A stretch of DNA of 64,000 nt from Nitrospira defluvii (GTDB lineage: Bacteria > Nitrospirota > Nitrospiria > Nitrospirales > Nitrospiraceae): contig NZ_CAJNBJ010000002.1 in NCBI RefSeq assembly GCF_905220995.1, positions 434,001 through 498,000 of the forward strand. The letters are read 5' to 3'. The notes under the pieces are model-generated. The model made no database searches, was not told the DNA's origin, and saw nothing but the letters and a program-made list of their open reading frames with translations. Positions 17,287-26,295 of this stretch are shown here, piece by piece. Within the stretch, counting starts at the first letter, position 1, and every line of letters starts with the position of its first letter. The position numbers were made by a program, and so were the translations under genes.

Positions 17287-18624
17287 CTACGAGATCGCCC
17301 GCAGTTCGACAACGATTTGGAGGATACCGGACTTGCGGGCCTCCAGATCCGACGCCGGCACGTTGAAGACTTCCAGCTTGATCGGGACAAAGTAATTACG
17401 AGGTGGGAGCGTATTTCTCCGTCTCGGATTGTTCATGATGATCTGATAGCTCCGCCCATAGAATCCCTCCCCGATCGGTACTGCAAGGACGTCAGCACGC
17501 CGTACTTCATCGACGATGCGGCGCAAGGCCTTCTCGCGATCGGAAAGCCGGATCAAAGAGAGATCCACCACCTTGCGCTCCGCGGAGAGGCGCCGGGCCG
17601 CGTCGAGGAGCAGGTCAGGATGCGCGTAGACCGTATCCTTGATGGAGATGGCGGACCACCTCCCGCCCCGCTGGAGCTGGTTGATCTTCGGCTCCATCAG
17701 TTCCAGCAAGCGGGGAACCGAAAACCAGCTTTCCCACGGCTGCACTTTCAATTCCTTGGAGAAGGCAGCCACCTCCAATTCTCGCGCCCGTCCGTCCGCC
17801 TGCCGCAGGAGAGCGTCGAACTGGTCTTTACTCGCTCGATGATGTCCTCGGATCGCATCCAACGACTCCTTCAGCCACGGAATGTCGGAGCCTGCGAAGA
17901 GTTCCTGCACCTTCATCGCGCTCACAGCGGGATGGTCACCCATCGTGTAGATCCCGCTCGCGCGGAACACCGGAATCTTTCCCAGATCATGGCCCAGCGC
18001 GGCCATCAGCATCTTCGGGACCAGCGGCTCATAGTCGCGATAGGTTTCCTTGAGACTCTTCATCGCCAGCAGCGTAACGCGATGGGTGTGCTCCTTCAGC
18101 GTCACTCTCGCCAATGTGTCGCGGATACTGTATAGATCGCTGTGTTCCTCATCCTTCTCTGGCGCAGTGACAACCACTGACGGACAGTGCCCGTACTGCT
18201 CCAGCACCTTCACCATTTCCAGGATAGGCACCCACACACGCTGTGCCTCGAGGATGGCCTGATACGGTACCAGTAGATCCCGCACCAGGGCGGAGGACTG
18301 AAGGCCTTCCGGTCGGAGAGGCTGGCTCACAGATCGGGATTGATTCGGAGGCATGTCGGAAGAGGCGCCCTCCTTCGCTTCAGGAGTATCACCAGGCTGA
18401 GCCGCGTCCGATTCGGCCTCCATGGCCCGATCGTTCGCCTGACCCTCCTCCGGCGCGACCTCGATCCGCATGAAATCAACGTTCAAAGGTAGCCACAGGT
18501 TCTTGGCCAGGTCGGACAAATCGATTTGAATCGGGTCGGGCACACGAGGCTGTGGCGCCGCCACGCTGACTGATTGCTTCCATCCCAATCGGGTTACCAC
18601 CGCACTCAGCCATCGGTTCACCAC
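17287..18624 (-). CDS. HD-domain phosphohydrolase-like protein
   Basis: A 445-residue protein with a central metal-binding HD domain: KEHTHRVTLLAM (about residue 172), the HD pair in AALGHDLGKIP (about 212), MGDHPAVSAM and IRGHHRASK. HD-GYP and related phosphohydrolases share this order of histidines. Relaxases of the MOBH class also use an HD-type His cluster, and this gene lies in a conjugation operon, so a relaxase-like role is possible, although the usual N-terminal MOBH motif was not seen. The N-terminal 130 residues are low-complexity. GTG start at 18624, closely following the NusG-like gene. Confidence 0.6.
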   Translation of the reverse strand: MVNRWLSAVVTRLGWKQSVSVAAPQPRVPDPIQIDLSDLAKNLWLPLNVDFMRIEVAPEEGQANDRAMEAESDAAQPGDTPEAKEGASSDMPPNQSRSVSQPLRPEGLQSSALVRDLLVPYQAILEAQRVWVPILEMVKVLEQYGHCPSVVVTAPEKDEEHSDLYSIRDTLARVTLKEHTHRVTLLAMKSLKETYRDYEPLVPKMLMAALGHDLGKIPVFRASGIYTMGDHPAVSAMKVQELFAGSDIPWLKESLDAIRGHHRASKDQFDALLRQADGRARELEVAAFSKELKVQPWESWFSVPRLLELMEPKINQLQRGGRWSAISIKDTVYAHPDLLLDAARRLSAERKVVDLSLIRLSDREKALRRIVDEVRRADVLAVPIGEGFYGRSYQIIMNNPRRRNTLPPRNYFVPIKLEVFNVPASDLEARKSGILQIVVELRAIS

Positions 18625-18627
18625 GGG

Positions 18628-19086
18628 CTAGGCCCATTGTTCGGGCAACGGAACAGGTTCAATCGCTGGCCGCGTCACGAGGACGGGAATCGCTCGCCCG
18701 AACAGGGCTACGTCCACCACCCCCTGTTCCCCGTCCCACTCTCGTAGGAACCCGATCACGGGCGCACTCGGCCAATGGGCGATGCGCACGAGGTCTCCTG
18801 GAACGAACGTCTCCTCACGAGCACTGGGAGGTGCGCCTAACGCTCCCGCATCGCACAGATCCTCGATCGGCATCACTCTCCTGACACCAGGAAACTTCGA
18901 CACCGCCTCAATCTTTGTCCGATCCAACTCGCACACCACATAGCCCTTCACGAGTTCAGTCATCCGTGCGGTGTGAAGTTGCTGCAAATATCGCATCACC
19001 CGATTCTCATGGCCCGGAACCGCCTCGATCGCAACGACCTTCACGTCCGCGTCTTCCACCGACCCGCCTCGACAGCCACCAGCCAC
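18628..19086 (-). CDS. NusG/RfaH-like transcription factor
   Basis: A short NusG paralogue. The N-terminal part fits an NGN domain (VVAIEAVPGHENRVMRYLQQ, then ELVKGYVVCELD, then FPGVRRVMP), and the C-terminal part fits a KOW domain (FVPGDLVRIAHWP followed by EGQ/GVV-type strands). NusG-family proteins clamp RNA polymerase and increase processivity; specialised members such as RfaH or plasmid ActX act on long operons. A GTG at 19059 with GAGGCGG upstream is an alternative, better-supported start. It sits within the traN operon, between the transglycosylase and the HD protein. Confidence 0.7.
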   Translation of the reverse strand: MAGGCRGGSVEDADVKVVAIEAVPGHENRVMRYLQQLHTARMTELVKGYVVCELDRTKIEAVSKFPGVRRVMPIEDLCDAGALGAPPSAREETFVPGDLVRIAHWPSAPVIGFLREWDGEQGVVDVALFGRAIPVLVTRPAIEPVPLPEQWA

Positions 19087-19239
19087 TGTTCAACCATTCA
19101 ATTTCATTCCCGAATGTATATGAAATGCTCCCAGCGACTCGCTACGATTGGTGAGTGTCCCGCACACAGGGGCGACCGTATGCTGGAGCTGTTCAAACCC
19201 GTCCGGGAGGTGCAGGAGCAAGACCCGCTTGCTCGCAAG

Positions 19240-19794
19240 TCATCGGCGTGTCTTCCTCACCTGTTCCAGATCAACAAGCGAGCGATAGACTTTCCACACA
19301 TACTGAGTCAGCCGCTTCGAACCGTTATACCGTCCGATCGCGACCCAATTGTTTCCAAACAGATCGAGCTTCTGCCGGAGCACGAACGCCGCCCACTGCA
19401 AATTGACACAGGGATCCAGAAGATAGACGGGATGCACGCGATACTGTTCCAGATTGCGACTGTTGATCTGCCCCAGTCCCACATCAAAATTGGCGCCCTG
19501 CTGCCATAAGCGACTGACCAGCTCCGCCGCTTGTGTATAGGACAGCCTGCCGCGCGACTCACCCTCGCCTTGGCGATTGACCCCGACCGCAAAGGGATTC
19601 CCTTCGCTCTCCACGTGCACGATCGCTTCGAGCAGAACAGGCGAGACTTGGTATCGGTGCGCGGCCTCCTGAATGCAGCGATGGTTCAGATACCAGTAGG
19701 TGTCCCCGCTGAGGGGTGATCCGCCGATTGCTTCGGCTCCTATTGGAACCAGCGCAATGACCAGGAGCGCGCCAACCAGAACTATATGCACCAT
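19240..19794 (-). CDS. VirB1-like lytic transglycosylase
   Basis: A periplasmic SLT-family transglycosylase (184 residues) that opens peptidoglycan for the secretion channel. An N-terminal signal peptide (VLVGALLVIALVPIGAEA) precedes the domain. The catalytic Glu lies in LEAIVHVESEGNP, and the signature DVGLGQINSRNL follows. It lies directly downstream of traN, as in many MPF-F clusters. Confidence 0.85.
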   Translation of the reverse strand: MVHIVLVGALLVIALVPIGAEAIGGSPLSGDTYWYLNHRCIQEAAHRYQVSPVLLEAIVHVESEGNPFAVGVNRQGEGESRGRLSYTQAAELVSRLWQQGANFDVGLGQINSRNLEQYRVHPVYLLDPCVNLQWAAFVLRQKLDLFGNNWVAIGRYNGSKRLTQYVWKVYRSLVDLEQVRKTRR

Positions 19795-19812
19795 GCCGTT
19801 TTGGCCTCTGCG

Positions 19813-21855
19813 CTAGCACTTTCCGCTGTAGGCGCAAATCTTCGCGTTCATGTCGGAAGCCACGGCCGCCGGATCGATATTCGCGCTGACGTGCACGTAC
19901 CACTCGGTAAAGTCCATGGCGGCGAAATTCAACGAGGAGAATTGCGTGATGCTGAACCCACTACACTCTGGCGCATCGGCGGAACCCCAGGGCCAACCGA
20001 TTTGGGCGCGGCCTTGTTCCTGGACAATGCGGGCCAGTTCCGACTTGAAATCACAAAACACCTGCTCCTTTCGGATGCAGACCTTTCCCAGCCCGAAGCT
20101 GATCCACTCGACGCAGCGATCGCCGACGTAGTGGGCCTTGTACAACTGCCGATCCTTTGCGAGTTGAATCTCCTCGTCCGAACAGGTTCCCAACAATTTG
20201 CTCGGGTCGCTCGCGTCACAACAGTTGATCAGCACGGACGCAATGGTGCTGTAATCGCAGGCCATCCTCGTTCCGTTGAAGACTCGCAAACTGCTCGTAT
20301 CCCAGTCGTTCTCGACGTCTTTGATCAGCTGGAGATACGTGGCGGACAGAGCCAGAGATTGGTCCGGCGGCGTGGACGTATTCACACAAAACGGCACATA
20401 GCTCCCAGGCGTTCCGCATTGAGTGCATTGCTTCATCGTGACGGTCTTGTCGCACACGGGCGTCGACGCACAGGAATAGGTGTTGGTGTACATCTCGCAG
20501 GTCCCGGTGGTGGTATTGAATTGCGAGCAACTCGACCCGATCTGCGTACAGCCCGCCGCCACATACGATTGGCAGGTATCGGGAGCCTGGTTCTGAATCT
20601 GCCAGGTCTGCTGCTCATTCCAGCACCCGGACTGCGGACTCACGTTATAGCTTTGCCACGTGAGCCCACCCGTGATCGTGACGCTATAGGCATGGGCCTC
20701 CCACCAAAAGGTAAATGGAATCTGAAACGTCGTCGGTCCCGTCCAGATCGCCGTTCCCAGGACAAACGTCATCCCGTTGCCCCAGCAGCCACACTTACGA
20801 TTACAAAAAGGCGGCCTGCCTGTCATCGAGGTTGCCCCACCTTCTGACACCACCACCGTTCCGGCACTCCCGCTCGCGTTCGTACAGCCGTACTTGTTTT
20901 CTCCGACAGCATTCCCGGAGAAACTGAATTTCAACGTGTAGCCTCCTGTGCCGTTGGGAGTCGGAATCACATAATTGATGCCGTACCACGCTTGCGACAT
21001 CCCGGGAGTGTGATCGTGAGACCCTCCCCAGCCGCCACCCGTCCCGATCGCGGCCCCTGTCGGGTCTGAGCATGTCACCGTGCGTGTGGCATTATCCAAA
21101 CAGGTCTCTGACTTCTGCGTCGCTTGTCCACTCGTCGCCAACGCTTGGTAGGGCGAGCAGCCGTCGAATAAGGTCTCGGTATCCACCGGAGGCGTCCCAT
21201 TCGGGGGCGCGGAACAGGCTGCCGCCGTCAACGAAGGAGACCAGGTTCTGTAGCACATGGTTTCGGCTATCCCGGGGACTTGGCAGGTCTGGATGGAGGG
21301 CGGGCCAGGAACCCATTCGATACAGGTCGGGACGTCCACACAGGTCGCGCTGAGTCCTGGTGACGGAGTGATGCTGGAGGCCACCGCCTCGGCGGTCTTG
21401 ACCGGAGCGGTTGTGCTCACATCCCATCCATCTTTGGACGATTTCTGCCCCTGGAGCGTCGAATACGTTGGATCCGTCAACGTCGCGTTGGAGGAATCCG
21501 AATTGAGAGAGCCAATATCTCCCGTGTTGCTGAAATACCCTTCCTGCGACGCTCCCGAACAGCCGGAGGTTGTACAGCTGGTAGCCCCGCCGTACTGAGG
21601 CGTCTGCGTCATATTCGGCGCCAAGTTTCCAGGGCTGACCGAACCAGCAGCTTGCATCTCGCCCAACACACATTGAGCCCGTGCATACGCATCGGCGACG
21701 CTGTCGCATGGCCCCGCCGCCGTGGCCGGTCTCACCAAGGCCGCAGCACAGCTTACCGACAGCGCCGCAACAATCATGAGCCATCTCGATCGACTGAGCG
21801 GTCTGGCCGCCGACGACGGCATCACCTCGACGAATTGGAACGGAACGCGCGGCAT
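19813..21855 (-). CDS. traN: TraN mating-pair stabilisation protein
   Basis: A secreted, cysteine-rich outer-membrane protein of 680 residues (F TraN is about 600) that stabilises donor-recipient contact. It has a signal peptide (about residues 25-47), more than 30 cysteines, and the TraN-type C-terminus (SELARIVQEQGRAQIGW, then PECSGFSITQFSSLNFAAMDF). The ATG at 21855 has GGGAAGGGG upstream. The variable central region would be the receptor-recognition part. It is encoded about 25 kb from the pilus genes, unlike in F. Confidence 0.85.
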   Translation of the reverse strand: MPRVPFQFVEVMPSSAARPLSRSRWLMIVAALSVSCAAALVRPATAAGPCDSVADAYARAQCVLGEMQAAGSVSPGNLAPNMTQTPQYGGATSCTTSGCSGASQEGYFSNTGDIGSLNSDSSNATLTDPTYSTLQGQKSSKDGWDVSTTAPVKTAEAVASSITPSPGLSATCVDVPTCIEWVPGPPSIQTCQVPGIAETMCYRTWSPSLTAAACSAPPNGTPPVDTETLFDGCSPYQALATSGQATQKSETCLDNATRTVTCSDPTGAAIGTGGGWGGSHDHTPGMSQAWYGINYVIPTPNGTGGYTLKFSFSGNAVGENKYGCTNASGSAGTVVVSEGGATSMTGRPPFCNRKCGCWGNGMTFVLGTAIWTGPTTFQIPFTFWWEAHAYSVTITGGLTWQSYNVSPQSGCWNEQQTWQIQNQAPDTCQSYVAAGCTQIGSSCSQFNTTTGTCEMYTNTYSCASTPVCDKTVTMKQCTQCGTPGSYVPFCVNTSTPPDQSLALSATYLQLIKDVENDWDTSSLRVFNGTRMACDYSTIASVLINCCDASDPSKLLGTCSDEEIQLAKDRQLYKAHYVGDRCVEWISFGLGKVCIRKEQVFCDFKSELARIVQEQGRAQIGWPWGSADAPECSGFSITQFSSLNFAAMDFTEWYVHVSANIDPAAVASDMNAKICAYSGKC

Positions 21856-21866
21856 CGACCCCTTCC

Positions 21867-22346
21867 CTAGCTTTTCAGAATCGGTATCGTCGGTCGCGCC
21901 ACCGCTCGTCCGGAACGAGCCGTCATCTCACTCACGACTCGTTTGGACTCCTCCGACAGCGGGAGCACACCGTCCCTTCCTTCAAACTCACTTACTTCCT
22001 TCCTGAGAAATCGCACCGCCGTTCCAAATCCCAAGACCTGGGTCATGGCCATCCCTTTGAAGGGAACCGGTGAGACTTCCACCGCCACCCCGATCACCGC
22101 ATCAGCACCGAGAGCCCCAGCCTGGTCCTGCAGACTATCGAACACCTTCTCCATGGCCTTGCGAGCCGGCTTATCGTAGGTGTTCACCCGGCCACCCAAG
22201 ATGTCCATAATCCGCGCGATATAGTCGCGAAACGTGCCCAATCCCACCGTGTGGATCTCCACGACCAGCCCTAACGCCTCGACCTCTCGACCGGGATAAC
22301 TCTGCGTACTCAGAAAGTCGATGTCCTTCTTATCTCGCTTTGCCAT
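21867..22346 (-). CDS. YbjQ/UPF0145-like protein
   Basis: A 159-residue protein with a YbjQ-like core: STQSYPGREVEALGLVVEI at the start and GALGADAVIGVAVEV in the middle, then GTAV. These proteins form pentameric rings in known structures; their function is not settled. A C-terminal extension of about 45 residues is specific to this copy. It overlaps the upstream lipoprotein gene and is followed 12 bases later by traN, so it is part of the operon. Confidence 0.7.
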   Translation of the reverse strand: MAKRDKKDIDFLSTQSYPGREVEALGLVVEIHTVGLGTFRDYIARIMDILGGRVNTYDKPARKAMEKVFDSLQDQAGALGADAVIGVAVEVSPVPFKGMAMTQVLGFGTAVRFLRKEVSEFEGRDGVLPLSEESKRVVSEMTARSGRAVARPTIPILKS

Positions 22347-23373
22347 CACCCTTCTTCTCCCCTTTTTCCGGGACGGTGGTGTCGGCAGCCGGCTGAGGCG
22401 AGAAGGTCAGTGTCCCAGGTGGCGGTGCGGCAAGAGGCTCCGCTGGAGGACCAATCCGTGAACCAGACGTCTCGGTCGGAATCGATATCCTTTCCGCCAC
22501 AGTGCCCTCGCTCGGACCCAGAGCCCCCTGGGCGCCTGCTTTCCGCTCTGGTTCGCCTTTCTTGATCCCCGGATCCCGGATGGCACTCCCGCTTGTTTCC
22601 ACGGGAGAGCGCTGCCCCTTGCCATCGACAGATCCCTGAGCGATCTTTGACGCCGGTGTGAACGGACTGTTCTTCACGGCCGCAGCGGATTTCCCGGCTC
22701 CTCTCCCAACGGCCGACGGGTCGGCTTTGACTCCAAGTTGCCGCATGGCCTGTTCTACGGCGGGAGACTGGGTGTTCTCCGTCTGCTTACTTTCCTCCCC
22801 AGAGTTCGAAGGAACCGTGGTGTTCGGACCCACCTTCGAGACCGTTTCCCGCAGCGCATCATCCGGCCGACCTTCTCCGTCCTTCGCGCCAGCCTCCTTG
22901 CGTAGTTCGGGAGCTTTGGCTTTCGGATCTCCCGAGGCCACTGGCTTCATCCTGGCCATCAGGGTCCCCATCTTGGCGATCAAGGATTCGACCCGATTTG
23001 TGAGCGTCACATTGGTCTCCGCCAGGAAGCTGAGCTGGTCCATGACCTTGCCGAATTTTTGATCCAGCTCCGAGACCCGAGACTCCTGCGATGCCAGTTT
23101 GCTTGTGAGCAGTCTGGCGTCATCGCGGGCGCGTGCGACTTCTGTCTTGGTCTGGTCCTGTTGCAGCCGCAGCGTGCCCTGATCCTTGCTCACGTTCGAG
23201 TAGGCCCGATGAACCGCATCCACGCGCTGCTGCAAATCGTCCTTCTCCGTTTCCCACTCTGTTTTCACGTCCTTGAGATGCTCATACTGAGTCCGGACTC
23301 GCTCATATTCCTCACTACTCACGCATCCGACCAGCAACATCGCCATCAAACTGCAAATCCAAAGGCGCATCAT
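22330..23373 (-). CDS. Coiled-coil lipoprotein
   Basis: A 347-residue predicted lipoprotein: signal MMRLWICSLMAMLLVGC with a clear lipobox (LVGC, Cys at about 17). Residues 25-150 form a long coiled coil; the rest is Pro/Ser/Gly/Lys-rich and probably unstructured. The ATG at 23373 has GGAGG. It could act as a periplasmic spacer or scaffold for the transfer channel. No family name is recognised. Confidence 0.65.
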   Translation of the reverse strand: MMRLWICSLMAMLLVGCVSSEEYERVRTQYEHLKDVKTEWETEKDDLQQRVDAVHRAYSNVSKDQGTLRLQQDQTKTEVARARDDARLLTSKLASQESRVSELDQKFGKVMDQLSFLAETNVTLTNRVESLIAKMGTLMARMKPVASGDPKAKAPELRKEAGAKDGEGRPDDALRETVSKVGPNTTVPSNSGEESKQTENTQSPAVEQAMRQLGVKADPSAVGRGAGKSAAAVKNSPFTPASKIAQGSVDGKGQRSPVETSGSAIRDPGIKKGEPERKAGAQGALGPSEGTVAERISIPTETSGSRIGPPAEPLAAPPPGTLTFSPQPAADTTVPEKGEKKGDGKAR

Positions 23374-23427
23374 GCGTTCCTCCCCTTGTTCACCACCACC
23401 TGGGCTCGATGTTGAGTGCTGTGCGGG

Positions 23428-24168
23428 TTACGTCGCTATCCGAGGAGGGACAGTTCCTCCCGCCGTCATGGGCGTTTGAGCGCCTCGGTCCGGAGGCTCG
23501 CTAAACAAGTCCTCCGCTTCGCGTGGCGTTCGGTAGGGCAACTCCACCTGTGCACAGAAATCCGCGATCAATTCGTGGAGGCGCCTGATCAGTTCGTGAA
23601 TCTTCGTGAACAGATGCTCCGTCTGCGATAAATCGTCGCAACTCATCCGTGTGTGAAGAATCACTCCATCCAGCTTCTCCGCCACCCGCGACACCTTCTT
23701 CGTTTCCTCGGATCGCGGGGTGATCACCCGCGCATTCCGTTGCCCGGCGAGGGTGAGGCGATACTGATAGTTCAGGACCGGCGCTGGTGCGAAATCCTGC
23801 TCACTGACCCCCATCGCCTTCAGAAGTTCGTATCCCAAGTGCACCCACTCATGGATACGATCTAGCTGCGCCTGCACCTCACCGACAGATAGGGAATGTC
23901 CTGCGCTGAGCCGGAGCCGATTGACAGCCTTATCCAGGGGGAAGAGCATCCCTACGATAACCCTCCCCTCGGGCGTGCGCGGCAGGAGCAACAGGCTCTG
24001 AGGATCTTGCAGCCGTTCGCGGTTGTGCTCGGCCCGTTCCTCGGGGCTGGGACGTCCGCGCATCGGGCGATTCCTTCCCTGACCAGCTGGACCAGTCCGC
24101 CCATTCGTCCCCTGCTCTTCCTTTCTCGCCGATCCTGCTTGTCCATTCTGTTGCGTTGCCGATGCCAT
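23428..24168 (-). CDS. Unknown protein of the transfer operon
   Basis: A 246-residue protein with a disordered, basic, Gly/Arg-rich N-terminal 50 residues and a helical C-terminal domain. The upstream ORF extension to 24468 overlaps the NusA-like gene and is rejected; the ATG at 24168 has a strong AGGAGGG. A basic disordered N-terminus would suit nucleic-acid binding. It is the second gene of the operon, directly after the NusA-like gene. Confidence 0.6.
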   Translation of the reverse strand: MASATQQNGQAGSARKEEQGTNGRTGPAGQGRNRPMRGRPSPEERAEHNRERLQDPQSLLLLPRTPEGRVIVGMLFPLDKAVNRLRLSAGHSLSVGEVQAQLDRIHEWVHLGYELLKAMGVSEQDFAPAPVLNYQYRLTLAGQRNARVITPRSEETKKVSRVAEKLDGVILHTRMSCDDLSQTEHLFTKIHELIRRLHELIADFCAQVELPYRTPREAEDLFSEPPDRGAQTPMTAGGTVPPRIAT

Positions 24169-24194
24169 GGAACCCTCCTCTCCCGGAGCGACTA

Positions 24195-24824
24195 TCACTG
24201 TTCTGTCCTCAGCTCGATCGCCACTGATGTCAGCTTGCTCGCGAGCGCGATGTTCAGGCCGCCCTTTCCCAGGAAATATCCCTTGCACTCGGCCGGGACC
24301 AGTACCCGCGCCATCTGCTCCTCCCGGAACACGTCGATCCGTCTGATACGATCGACCGGTGCCGGTGCCAGCGCATTGCGGATGAATCGTCCCAGGTCCG
24401 TCGAGTACCGGACAAACGACACCATCAGTCTGGTGTAGCTGGCGTAGCTCTGACGGTAGGGCACACACAACCTGACCGGGTCGACTCCCTCTTCACTCTC
24501 GACGGCGATCTTGACAAACGGCGAACCGAGGCCCGTGGCGACCCGACGTATCCGGACTTCACCAGCCGCCAACACAGGACGGAGGATGGATTCCGAAATA
24601 CGGCGGATGTAATGGGGACAGCGCTGGGACAAGACCGGATACACCTCACCCAACCGGTACACCGCTGCCGAGATTGTGTCCTTGACCCGATAGGGCCGGT
24701 CGGCATACTGCTTCGGAAGCACAGCGAAGGGCTGCGTGCCATGGACTAGGATGAGGTAACTGTCCCGGTCCGGTAAGGCCTTCACAACCCGACCCAGCAC
24801 GAAGTCCCCGATCTTCTCCATCAA
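24195..24824 (-). CDS. NusA-like S1-KH-KH protein lacking the N-terminal domain
   Basis: A 209-residue protein that follows the NusA core domain by domain: an S1-like start (IGDFVLGRVVKALPDRDSYLI), the linker VLSQRCPHYIRRISE (compare LSRT.PEFL in NusA), KH1 (VKIAVESEEGVDPVRLCV) and FIRNALAPAPV, then KH2 with ARVLVPAECKGYFLGKGGLN and IALASKLTS. The RNA-polymerase-binding N-terminal domain of bacterial NusA is absent. The GxxG loop is intact in KH2 (GKGG), but the KH1 loop (GMRGSR-type) is replaced by PYRQSY. First gene of the traN operon. An RNA-binding elongation or antitermination factor is the likely role. Confidence 0.75.
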   Translation of the reverse strand: MMEKIGDFVLGRVVKALPDRDSYLILVHGTQPFAVLPKQYADRPYRVKDTISAAVYRLGEVYPVLSQRCPHYIRRISESILRPVLAAGEVRIRRVATGLGSPFVKIAVESEEGVDPVRLCVPYRQSYASYTRLMVSFVRYSTDLGRFIRNALAPAPVDRIRRIDVFREEQMARVLVPAECKGYFLGKGGLNIALASKLTSVAIELRTEQ

Positions 24825-24999
24825 GCCGGCTTCCTTCCTCCGTCCTTTGTATTACTCCCGCCTCTGTCAGGGGCTTTCCCCCAGTTCGACGCGCCCGTGA
24901 CTGCCAACTTGCCCCTTCTGCCTTGGCTTGCGTTTCGCCTCCGCTCCTGTATTAGTTCTGGAGGAAGCTGCGCATCATCTGGTTGCTACCGAGGCAGAA

Positions 25000-26295
25000 A
25001 TGGGTCATCAAAACCAAGCTCCCACGGACCAACCACCGGTCCCCCATACATCATTCCCCTGGTTTGTCTACATTGCGCTTGTGCTGCCCCACTGCGCGCC
25101 GATCGACAAACCCGTCAGCCTCGACCACGTTCAGCAGGTGCCGGTCATTCACCACACTGAGCCTATCGGTCCTCCGGAACTCCGGATCACGACCCACACC
25201 GATGGCCTTGGGTGGTCCGTTCAGCCGATCCAACGGATCCGACGGTATGTCGACGTGACGCAGCAGGAAACGTGGAAGACCAGAGTCTATCCGGCTGCGA
25301 AAACCTGGAGAATTCCAAAACTCGTGGCAGGGTGGGTCACATGTCCGACGTGGGGAATCTTAGGGATGACGGGACTCGCTTTCGCTGATCCCGGGGCGCC
25401 GATGTGGCGCCGACCAGCCCTCTATGAACCTTGCTCGCTGGCCGGCGGCGGCGAGGCCTACTCCTTCGAAGCAACGATGATGCGAAACGATGTCAGCCTG
25501 GATCGCCGGATTGAAGAGGAGGATCAGCCGGTGACGACTGGTTCTCTTGCGCTCGTATGGCAGCTCCCCGGCAAGGATCCTCTCGGCATCGACATTCCTC
25601 CGAGTCCGCAGCAGCCGACAATCACCTTCCGAGCTCGTTGGATCGCAAACCTGCTCGCGCGGCAGGGCATCGAGATCTCCGACACCCTTTCCGGCCACGC
25701 AGAGATTCAACTCCAGCAACCAGGAGGCCCTCTCGTCTCTCATCCGATCCCGTTGACCACCGTGATGCTCCGCACCGCCATCGAGCAGGAAGCGGCACGG
25801 GCTCCCGCAGGCCGGTGGCCATCAGCGATCAGAATCCGAACCGTCGTGGAACCCGATAGAAATGCTGCCGCTCCTGAAACGCGAGCGATCGCGACGCATC
25901 TGCTCCGACACTTTGCTCGGTCGGATCTGGCTGTCGTCGCGCGCGACGAGCTTCTCACCGAAACCGAAGACCTACAGGCGGCTCACCATCAAGGCCGCTA
26001 CAGGGACTCGGCGCAGAACGGAATTGGGGAATGGTCCGGTGCAACCCTTCTCGTCCGCGTGTATGCCCGGAATCTCCACGAACAAGGCTACCTCGCGACG
26101 ACGAGCATCACTTCCATCGAGACGGGCGAAGTTCTCGCTCATCTCCTCGTGGAAGCCCCGCCCGGGCAGTGGGCCGAGTTTCTCGACACCATGAGCGCAC
26201 GGATCCTCGACACGGTGATGCACGCAGGTCGCCCACAGGGGGACATCGCGCCCCACAATGATACGAGGCGGGAGGGATGGCTCATCACACAATGA
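25000..26295 (+). CDS. Lipoprotein-like protein, paralogue of the next gene
   Basis: A 431-residue protein with an N-terminal hydrophobic segment ending in Cys (FPWFVYIALVLPHC), which may be a non-canonical lipobox. The body shows LRITTHTDGLGWSV and a CP.WGI segment shared with the next gene. The C-terminal domain (residues 320-410), with SITSIETGEVLAHL, resembles the strand pattern of CsgG/FlgO-type outer-membrane proteins. The ATG at 25000 has GAGG at 24991. Divergent from the NusA-like operon and overlapping the next gene by ATGA. Confidence 0.6.
   Translation: MGHQNQAPTDQPPVPHTSFPWFVYIALVLPHCAPIDKPVSLDHVQQVPVIHHTEPIGPPELRITTHTDGLGWSVQPIQRIRRYVDVTQQETWKTRVYPAAKTWRIPKLVAGWVTCPTWGILGMTGLAFADPGAPMWRRPALYEPCSLAGGGEAYSFEATMMRNDVSLDRRIEEEDQPVTTGSLALVWQLPGKDPLGIDIPPSPQQPTITFRARWIANLLARQGIEISDTLSGHAEIQLQQPGGPLVSHPIPLTTVMLRTAIEQEAARAPAGRWPSAIRIRTVVEPDRNAAAPETRAIATHLLRHFARSDLAVVARDELLTETEDLQAAHHQGRYRDSAQNGIGEWSGATLLVRVYARNLHEQGYLATTSITSIETGEVLAHLLVEAPPGQWAEFLDTMSARILDTVMHAGRPQGDIAPHNDTRREGWLITQ

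Noticed and set aside
19786-20847. A 353-codon plus-strand ORF opposite traN
   Set aside because: The traN frame has conserved cysteines and a recognisable C-terminus; the antisense frame is Arg/His-rich without motifs.
24169-24468. N-terminal extension of the 246-residue protein
   Set aside because: It lies in another frame of the NusA-like gene and lacks a ribosome site, while ATG 24168 has AGGAGGG.
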